Shown: piece after piece, positions 13,065 to 17,876 of the stretch | Layout: each line of letters starts with the position of its first letter | Position numbering within the stretch: position 1 is the first letter of the stretch | Assembly: GCA_051009015.1 (NCBI GenBank) | Contig: JBPCWZ010000123.1 | Location: 1-17,876, forward strand | Length of the DNA stretch: 17,876 nt | Source of the DNA: JAHRAH01 sp051009015 | Lineage (GTDB): Bacteria; Pseudomonadota; Gammaproteobacteria; Tethybacterales; Persebacteraceae | Direction of reading: 5' to 3' | The notes under the pieces: generated by a model | The model's input: only the letters and a program-made list of their open reading frames with translations | What the model was told of the DNA's origin: nothing | Databases searched by the model: none | Program-made: the position numbers and the translations under genes

Positions 13065-14153
13065 ATGGCTTCCGCCCCGCAGTTTGTTCGCGAGTATCCT
13101 AATCTGGCTTCGGCTTCGCTGGGGGCGGAGGTTGTTGCTGTTAGTGATGATTTTTTTGCCGCGGCTTCGCGGATGCTTGCCGATAGCGCGCCGGTTTTTA
13201 TCGCCGACAAATATGACGCCCATGGCAAATGGATGGACGGCTGGGAAACCCGCCGCAGCCGCAGCGGAAAGAATGATTGGTGTGTTGTGCGCCTTGCCGC
13301 AAACACCCGCATTTGCGGCTTGCTTGTGGATACGCGGCATTTTACCGGCAACTATCCGCAGGCGGCTGGCGTGGATTTTTGTTCCGACCCCGGCGAGATG
13401 AAACCGGGCAAAAACTCCACATGGCTGCCGCTTTTGGTAAAAGAAAAACTCGGTCCCGACGGCAGTCATTATTTTTCCGCGCGCGATTTTGTCTTGCAGC
13501 CGCATCGCGTCCGCTATTTGCGCCTGAACATATATCCAAACGGCGGCATCGCCCGCTTTCGGGTTTTTGGCGAAGCGCAGGATGCCCCGCCGCAAAACGA
13601 AAACGGCGAATGGGAAGTGTCGTCATTGCTTTGCGGCGGGCGGGTTGTGGATTGGAATAACTCGCACTTTGGCGAGCCGTGGGTGATATTGAAACCCGAC
13701 CGCGCCAAATCCATGCAGGACGGCTGGGAAACCCGCCGCCGCCGCGAAGGCGAATATGACTGGCTTTTGATGCGCCTGCCGCGACCGGCGATTGTCCGCG
13801 GCATAGAAGTGGATACCGCCTACTTCAAGGGCAACTTTCCCGATTCCTGTTCTTTGGAAGCGGGCTATGTCATCCCGCCCTCGCGCAAATGGCAAAACTT
13901 TTTGGCAAAAGCGAGCAATGCCATCCCGCCGCCGAGCAAATGGAAGAAGTTTTTTCCGCAACCGGATGACGGCAAAACCCCCTCATACAAATGGAAAACG
14001 CTTTTGCCGAAAACACCGCTGAGCGCACACAAGCGGCATTTTTATGCCGATGAAGTTTGCCCTTTGCCGCCGGTGGAAATGGTGCGCTTGCGCATCTATC
14101 CCGATGGCGGCGTTAGCAGATTGCGCTTGTTTGGCGATTTTGCCAAACAATGA
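13065..14153 (+). CDS. alc: Allantoicase
   Basis: 362 residues. Hydrolyses allantoate to (S)-ureidoglycolate and urea. The family's two homologous beta-sandwich halves are both visible: GWETRRSRSGKNDWCVVRL with GLLVDTRHFTGNYP in the first (59-98), and GWETRRRREGEYDWLLMRL with GIEVDTAYFKGNFP in the second (220-259). Each half ends in an RLxIYPxGGxxRxRxFG strand (about 152-169 and 341-357). The second half carries an unusual threefold 17-residue repeat (268-318), each unit with a KW pair. It is the first gene of a purine-catabolic operon, and its TGA overlaps the next ATG. There is no Shine-Dalgarno; a TATAAT box is six bases upstream, so the mRNA may be leaderless. Confidence 0.94.
   Translation: MASAPQFVREYPNLASASLGAEVVAVSDDFFAAASRMLADSAPVFIADKYDAHGKWMDGWETRRSRSGKNDWCVVRLAANTRICGLLVDTRHFTGNYPQAAGVDFCSDPGEMKPGKNSTWLPLLVKEKLGPDGSHYFSARDFVLQPHRVRYLRLNIYPNGGIARFRVFGEAQDAPPQNENGEWEVSSLLCGGRVVDWNNSHFGEPWVILKPDRAKSMQDGWETRRRREGEYDWLLMRLPRPAIVRGIEVDTAYFKGNFPDSCSLEAGYVIPPSRKWQNFLAKASNAIPPPSKWKKFFPQPDDGKTPSYKWKTLLPKTPLSAHKRHFYADEVCPLPPVEMVRLRIYPDGGVSRLRLFGDFAKQ
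13866..14018 (+). repeat. Three in-frame 51-bp repeats within alc
   Basis: Units 13866-13916, 13917-13967 and 13968-14018 each encode 17 residues around a Lys-Trp pair (Trp276, Trp293, Trp310). AAATGG recurs at 13887, 13938 and 13989, exactly 51 bp apart. Units 1 and 2 share ATCCCGCC and most flanking bases. Unit 3 (KWKTLLPKTP) matches the segment normally found once in allantoicases, so units 1 and 2 look like added copies. Confidence 0.85.
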
Positions 14154-15178
14154 CGGCAACTATCATCCGCGCCGGATTGTTTGACGGCGCATCCGGCCTT
14201 TGTCATTCTTTCGCGCCTTTTGGCAAAGTTGTCGCCATTGGCGCGCGCCCGATGATTATCAACAACGGCTATGCCCGCAAACATCGCGCCCTTGCCGTCA
14301 TAGATGCGGCGGCGGACGGCAAAAGCCGGATGCATCTTTTTGCGCCAAAACCCCGCATCCCGCCGATACCGATAACAATGATGGAGCGTCATCCGAAAGG
14401 CGCGCAGTGTTTTGTGCCTTTGGGTGGCGATGGCTGGCTTGCGCTTGTCGCCGATGATGACGGGGCGGGCGCGCCCGGTGCCTTGTCCGCTTTTGGCGTT
14501 TGTGGCGATATCGGCTTGTGTTATGACCGGAATATCTGGCATTTTCCGCTTTTGGCGTTGAGCGGGCAGCATTTTGCCGTTGCCGATAATGGCGATAGCG
14601 ATGATTTGCAGGAGCATTATTTTGACACTATCCGCTGGCTGATGCATAGCGGCGGCGGCGCGGCAAAAGATAAAGTTTGGCAAACAATGGAAGAACTTGG
14701 CGAAAACGGGTTTATGGATATGTGCGGCGGCATTGCCGAAGAATCTCCGTGGGTGGCAAAACTGGTTTGGCAAAACCGCGATACTCTGGCAAGCGAAGCC
14801 GACCTCGCAACTGCTTTTGCCCTTGTCATATTACAAGCGGATGACGACCGGCAATTGCAACTTATCCGCAATCATCCGCCGCTGGCGACAAAAATCCCCC
14901 TTTCGGCGCATTCGGCAAGCGAACAAAATGCCGCCGGTTTGGCAAACCTGCCCGCGCAAGATGACGATATTTTTGCCAAACTCAACGGCGAATATGCCGC
15001 CCGCTTTGGCTTTCCTTTTGTTTGCGCTGTCGGCGGACTTTCGGCGGCGGATATCCTCGCCGAAATCCAAAGGCGCACAAACAACACCGCCGCCAATGCC
15101 GCCATTTGCGAGCGCGGCGAAGCGCTTTATCAAATCTTCCATATCATCCGCCGCCGCCTGAGCGCATTGCCGCTATGA
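14150..15178 (+). CDS. Fused ureidoglycolate lyase and OHCU decarboxylase
   Basis: 342 residues with two domains. Residues 1 to about 165 match ureidoglycolate lyase (AllA), which splits ureidoglycolate to glyoxylate and urea: FAPFGKVV (21-28), the ERHPKGAQCFVPL block (79-91) and IWHFPLLAL (129-137). Residues about 175-342 match 2-oxo-4-hydroxy-4-carboxy-5-ureidoimidazoline decarboxylase (UraD), which makes (S)-allantoin: ESPWVAKLVW (198-207), the catalytic His242 in IRNHPPLATK, SEQNAAGL (257-264) and LNGEYAARFGFPFVCAV (278-294). The two halves act at non-adjacent steps, separated by allantoinase and allantoicase. WHFP stands where many AllA proteins have WHHP, keeping His131 only. ATGA overlaps link it to alc (14150-14153) and puuD (15175-15178). 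No frameshift or internal stop separates the domains. Confidence 0.92.
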   Translation: MTATIIRAGLFDGASGLCHSFAPFGKVVAIGARPMIINNGYARKHRALAVIDAAADGKSRMHLFAPKPRIPPIPITMMERHPKGAQCFVPLGGDGWLALVADDDGAGAPGALSAFGVCGDIGLCYDRNIWHFPLLALSGQHFAVADNGDSDDLQEHYFDTIRWLMHSGGGAAKDKVWQTMEELGENGFMDMCGGIAEESPWVAKLVWQNRDTLASEADLATAFALVILQADDDRQLQLIRNHPPLATKIPLSAHSASEQNAAGLANLPAQDDDIFAKLNGEYAARFGFPFVCAVGGLSAADILAEIQRRTNNTAANAAICERGEALYQIFHIIRRRLSALPL

Positions 15179-16362
15179 CTATCATCATTACCGATATCGC
15201 GGTTTTGCTTTTGCGCTGGTTTCATATCATCGCCGCCATCGCATGGGTCGGCGCGTCTTTCTATTTCATCTGGCTGGAAAACGCCCTGAATCGCGCCGGA
15301 AAGCAGCGCGGCGACAATATCGCCGGTCATCTGTGGGCGGTGCATGGCGGCGGCTTTTATTATGTGGAAAAGCACAAAACCGCCCCCCTGCCGCTGCCTT
15401 CGCCTTTGCACTGGTTCAAATGGGAAGCATATGCTACATGGTTTTCGGGGATGGCATTGATGGTTGTTGTTTATTATGCCAATGCCCCCGCGATGTTGCT
15501 TGCCGAAAATGCGGATATTGGCTCTTTGGCGGCGGCTGCCCTTTCTGTGGCATTTTTCGCCGCCGGTTATGGTTGTTATGCCGCATTGTGCCGCACGGCA
15601 TTGATAAACAAACCGCTAATGCTGGCTTTCATCGCTTTGGCGCTATTGGCGGCGGCGGCGGAAATGTTATATGCGCTATTTTCGGCGCGGGCGGTGTTTT
15701 TGCATATCGGCGCGCTCATCGGCACGATAATGGCGGCGAATGTTTTGATGGTTATCATTCCGGCGCAAAAAAAAGCGGTCGCCGCCGCCGAAAAAGGCGA
15801 ATCGCCATCGGCGGAAGTTATCGCCGCCGGATTATACGCCGCCCGCCGCTCGCTCCACAACAACTATCTGGCTTTGCCGGTTGTGCTTTTGATGATAGCC
15901 GGACATGCGCCGGTGTTATACGACAACCGCGCCGCGACTGCGGTATTGATATTGATGATTCTGGGCTTATTTGCCGCGCGGCATTTTTTCAACTGCAAAA
16001 ACCGCGGCACAAAAGAATGGAAATGGCTATATCTGGCGGCGGTTTTGATAATGGCGGCGATGGCGGCGGCGGCCTTCAGTTCCGCGGCTTTGACAAGCGC
16101 AAAAGGCGCGCCCGACTTCGCCGCCGCCCGTGCGGTGATAACAAAGCATTGTGTGCAGTGTCATTCCGCCGCGCCGGTTTTTGTTGGCATTGCCGTTGCC
16201 CCGGGCGGTTTTGTGCTGGATACCGAAGCGCAGATACTCGCCGGACGCGAGTTGATATTCAGCCGCGCCGTGTTATCAAACTCAATGCCGCCGGGCAACA
16301 TTACCAAAATGACCGATACCGAACGCGCCGCCCTCGCGGCATGGGCGGCAAAAGAAGAATGA
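15175..16362 (+). CDS. puuD: Membrane-bound urate oxidase (urate hydroxylase) with cytochrome c domain
   Basis: 395 residues. Oxidises urate to 5-hydroxyisourate at the inner membrane and passes electrons to the respiratory chain rather than to oxygen directly. The N-terminal ~300 residues are a multi-pass membrane domain typical of PuuD (RWFHIIAAIAWVGASFYFIW at 14-33, HLWAVHGGGFYYVEK at 52-66, LHWFKWEAYATWFSG at 78-92), with further hydrophobic segments near 117-137, 148-170, 175-195, 230-245, 255-272 and 284-303. After residue 312 comes a cytochrome c domain with the heme motif CVQCH (326-330) and a likely axial Met371 in SMPPGN. The soluble, cofactor-free UOX type is thus not used here. 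Start and stop both overlap neighbours by ATGA. The frame open further upstream is not part of the protein. Confidence 0.95.
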   Translation: MTIIITDIAVLLLRWFHIIAAIAWVGASFYFIWLENALNRAGKQRGDNIAGHLWAVHGGGFYYVEKHKTAPLPLPSPLHWFKWEAYATWFSGMALMVVVYYANAPAMLLAENADIGSLAAAALSVAFFAAGYGCYAALCRTALINKPLMLAFIALALLAAAAEMLYALFSARAVFLHIGALIGTIMAANVLMVIIPAQKKAVAAAEKGESPSAEVIAAGLYAARRSLHNNYLALPVVLLMIAGHAPVLYDNRAATAVLILMILGLFAARHFFNCKNRGTKEWKWLYLAAVLIMAAMAAAAFSSAALTSAKGAPDFAAARAVITKHCVQCHSAAPVFVGIAVAPGGFVLDTEAQILAGRELIFSRAVLSNSMPPGNITKMTDTERAALAAWAAKEE

Positions 16363-17651
16363 CGCCAAAAACCGCCCATCGGGCGACATTGGCGCATTTT
16401 ATCGCCGACCCGGCGGTTTGCGGCGAGCGCGCTTGTGCCTATTACGAAGACGGCTTGCTTGTCGTCGGCACGCGCGGCGAAGTGATAGAAGCGGGCGCGG
16501 CAAAGGCGCTTTTGCCAAAATACGCCGCCGTGCCTGTCGTCCGCCACAAAGATGCCATATTACTGCCGGGCTTTGTAGACACGCACATACACTTCCCGCA
16601 AGTGGATGTCATCGCCTCTTATGGCGCGGATTTGCTGGATTGGCTGACCAAATACACCTTTCCGGCGGAAGCCGCCTTCGCCCGCCCCGATATCGCCGAA
16701 AAAGCCGCGAAGTTTTTCATCAAACAACTGATAGCCAACGGCACGACTTCCGCGCTGGTTTTTGCCACAAGCCACAAGCATAGCGCCGATGCCCTGTTTG
16801 CCGAAGCCCGAAAGCGCAAAATGCGCCTTGCCGCCGGAAAAGTGCTAATGAATCGCAACGCCCCCGCCACCCTGCTGGATACCATAAGCAAAGGCAAACA
16901 AGACACGCGCCAACTCATCCGCAAATGGCACAACAACGGCAGATTACACTATGCCATCACGCCGCGCTTTGCGCCGACTTCCACACCGGCGCAGTTAAAG
17001 GCAGCCGGCGCGTTATTACAAGAGTTTCCGGATGTCCTGCTCCACACGCATCTAAGCGAAAACCGCCGCGAACTGCAATGGGTGCGGTCGCTTTTCCCCG
17101 ATGCCGCCGATTATCTTGCCGTATACGAAAAGCACGGCTTAGTTTGCGACCGCAGCATCTTCGCCCACGGCATCCACTTATCGGGCGGCGAATGGCGAAG
17201 ATTGGCAAGGGCGGGGAGCGCATTAGCCCACTGCCCGCTTTCCAACATGTTTCTGGGCAGCGGGCTTTTTGACATAGCCAAAGCCCGCCGTCACAAAATC
17301 CGCACAGGTTTGGGCACGGATGTCGGCGGCGGCAATAGTTTCTCAATGTTTCGCGTAATGGAAGAAGCCTACAAAACCGCCCGCCTGCGCGGCAGCGACT
17401 TCCCGCCTTTGTCAATGTGGCATGCCGCCACACTGGGCGGCGCACAAGCATTAAGAATGGATTCACATATCGGCAACTTCACCCCCGGCAAAGACGCCGA
17501 TTTCATAACAATAGACCTGTCATCCCCCCCCCTACTATCCCGCCGCTGGCACCAAACCCAAACCCCGCCCGAAAAACTATTCACCCTGACAATGCTTGCA
17601 ACCCCCCCCCAAATAAAAGCAACCTACATAATGGGCAAAAAGCAACAATAA
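16359..17651 (+). CDS. guaD: Guanine deaminase
   Basis: 430 residues. Hydrolyses guanine to xanthine and ammonia, the entry step for guanine into this catabolic route. An amidohydrolase-fold metal enzyme: PGFVDTHIHFPQ (70-81) with metal ligands His76 and His78, ITPRFAPTS (200-208), HTHLSEN (229-235) with His231, AHGIHLS (269-275) with His270, and GLGTDVGGG (317-325) with Asp321. Length fits bacterial GuaD (about 430-440). The start overlaps puuD by ATGA and has AAGAAG upstream; the open frame extending 372 codons further upstream is a puuD shadow. Two runs of nine C (17524-17532 and 17602-17610) lie near the 3' end. No intrinsic terminator is obvious after the stop. Confidence 0.94.
   Translation: MTPKTAHRATLAHFIADPAVCGERACAYYEDGLLVVGTRGEVIEAGAAKALLPKYAAVPVVRHKDAILLPGFVDTHIHFPQVDVIASYGADLLDWLTKYTFPAEAAFARPDIAEKAAKFFIKQLIANGTTSALVFATSHKHSADALFAEARKRKMRLAAGKVLMNRNAPATLLDTISKGKQDTRQLIRKWHNNGRLHYAITPRFAPTSTPAQLKAAGALLQEFPDVLLHTHLSENRRELQWVRSLFPDAADYLAVYEKHGLVCDRSIFAHGIHLSGGEWRRLARAGSALAHCPLSNMFLGSGLFDIAKARRHKIRTGLGTDVGGGNSFSMFRVMEEAYKTARLRGSDFPPLSMWHAATLGGAQALRMDSHIGNFTPGKDADFITIDLSSPPLLSRRWHQTQTPPEKLFTLTMLATPPQIKATYIMGKKQQ
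17524..17532 (+). repeat. C9 homopolymer tract in guaD
   Basis: Nine consecutive C encode part of Ser-Ser-Pro-Pro-Leu. A one-base slip would change the last ~40 residues, which follow the metal-binding core. Confidence 0.9.
17602..17610 (+). repeat. Second C9 homopolymer tract in guaD
   Basis: Nine consecutive C encode part of Thr-Pro-Pro-Gln, 14 codons before the stop. A slip here would alter only the last residues. Confidence 0.9.
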
Positions 17652-17660
17652 CCCCAAACC

Positions 17661-17693
17661 CGTCATTCCCGCGAAGGCAGGGACAGGAATGAC
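17661..17693 (+). repeat. Degenerate palindromic repeat after guaD
   Basis: CGTCATTCCCGCGAAGG (17661-17677) matches the left part of the dispersed repeat; the right side has an insertion but ends GGAATGAC (17686-17693), the complement of GTCATTCC. It lies 9 nt after the guaD stop, so it could form a hairpin at the operon's 3' end, though without a T tract. Confidence 0.75.
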
Positions 17694-17746
17694 AAGAAAA
17701 GCGCGAATGACAACAAAAACCCCGCCAAACGCCCCTCTGTGTTTTT

Positions 17747-17806
17747 TTAGCACAACCCGAAAAAAAATCCGAAAAATTAGCACAAAGCGCATTTTTGTGT
17801 TATAAT
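17747..17806 (+). promoter_or_regulatory. Promoter of the gene at the right edge, with repeated TTAGCACAA sites
   Basis: TATAAT (17801-17806) lies 18 nt after TTAGCA (17777-17782), a 4/6 match to the -35 consensus. TTAGCACAA occurs exactly at 17747-17755 and 17777-17785, 30 bp apart, and an imperfect inverted copy (TTGTGTTAT, 7 of 9) overlaps the -10. Sites at three helical turns, one on the -35, are a plausible operator set. Confidence 0.55.
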
Positions 17807-17848
17807 ATCGCTGGATTTTGTGAAAACACACCAAAGGAAAAACACACA

Positions 17849-17876
17849 ATGACAAAACAAAAACAAAGCATCGCCC
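17849..17876 (+). CDS. Start of an unidentified gene, cut by the window edge
   Basis: ATG at 17849 follows an AAAGGAAA ribosome-binding sequence (17833-17840) and a promoter ending at 17806, giving a leader of about 35 nt. Only MTKQKQSIA is visible, too little to identify the product. Confidence 0.6.

Noticed and set aside
15243..16358. 372-codon upstream extension of the guaD frame
   Set aside because: It lies wholly within puuD in another frame, is Arg/Gly/Cys-rich shadow sequence, and guanine deaminase homology begins near 16359.

Overview
The window looks like chromosomal DNA of a Gram-negative proteobacterium, probably gamma or beta. The grounds are outer-membrane porins with signal peptides and a C-terminal Phe, a fused CysG-type siroheme synthase beside a CysJI-type sulfite reductase, a class II LysS, and short dispersed palindromic repeats like the dRS3 element of Neisseria. 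I cannot assign a genus.

Layout. Positions 1-190 hold no gene I can support, only a five-copy CCGTGCG heptamer tract. From 6813 down to 191 the minus strand carries lysS, then cysG, cysJ and cysI. The cys genes overlap (cysG/cysJ by 32 nt, cysJ/cysI by 11 nt) and form a sulfite-to-sulfide unit: CysG makes siroheme, CysI uses it to reduce sulfite, and CysJ supplies electrons from NADPH. The divergent gap 6814-7133 is packed with exact repeats and hairpins. From 7134 to 11541 the plus strand carries three tandem paralogous porin genes, each with its own promoter region and a strong intrinsic terminator. The 11542-11951 gap is a repeat island. Next come a 78-codon orphan ORF with near-ideal expression signals and its own terminator, and a DUF2971 protein gene.

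From 13065 to 17651 the plus strand carries a purine-catabolic operon in which every junction is an ATGA stop/start overlap: allantoicase (alc), a fused ureidoglycolate lyase / OHCU decarboxylase (allA-uraD), membrane-bound cytochrome-c urate oxidase (puuD) and guanine deaminase (guaD). Together they cover guanine to xanthine, urate to 5-hydroxyisourate, OHCU to allantoin, and allantoate to glyoxylate plus urea. Xanthine dehydrogenase, HIU hydrolase and allantoinase are not in the window. A promoter region and the first codons of another gene close the window.

The most notable observations are a mobile palindromic repeat read in frame inside lysS, a two-hairpin composite repeat with a compensatory base change, the AllA-UraD fusion, a triplicated 17-residue unit inside allantoicase, a duplicated -10 box before the second porin, and the strongly expressed-looking orphan small gene. 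No tRNA, rRNA, CRISPR array, insertion sequence or transposase was recognised.
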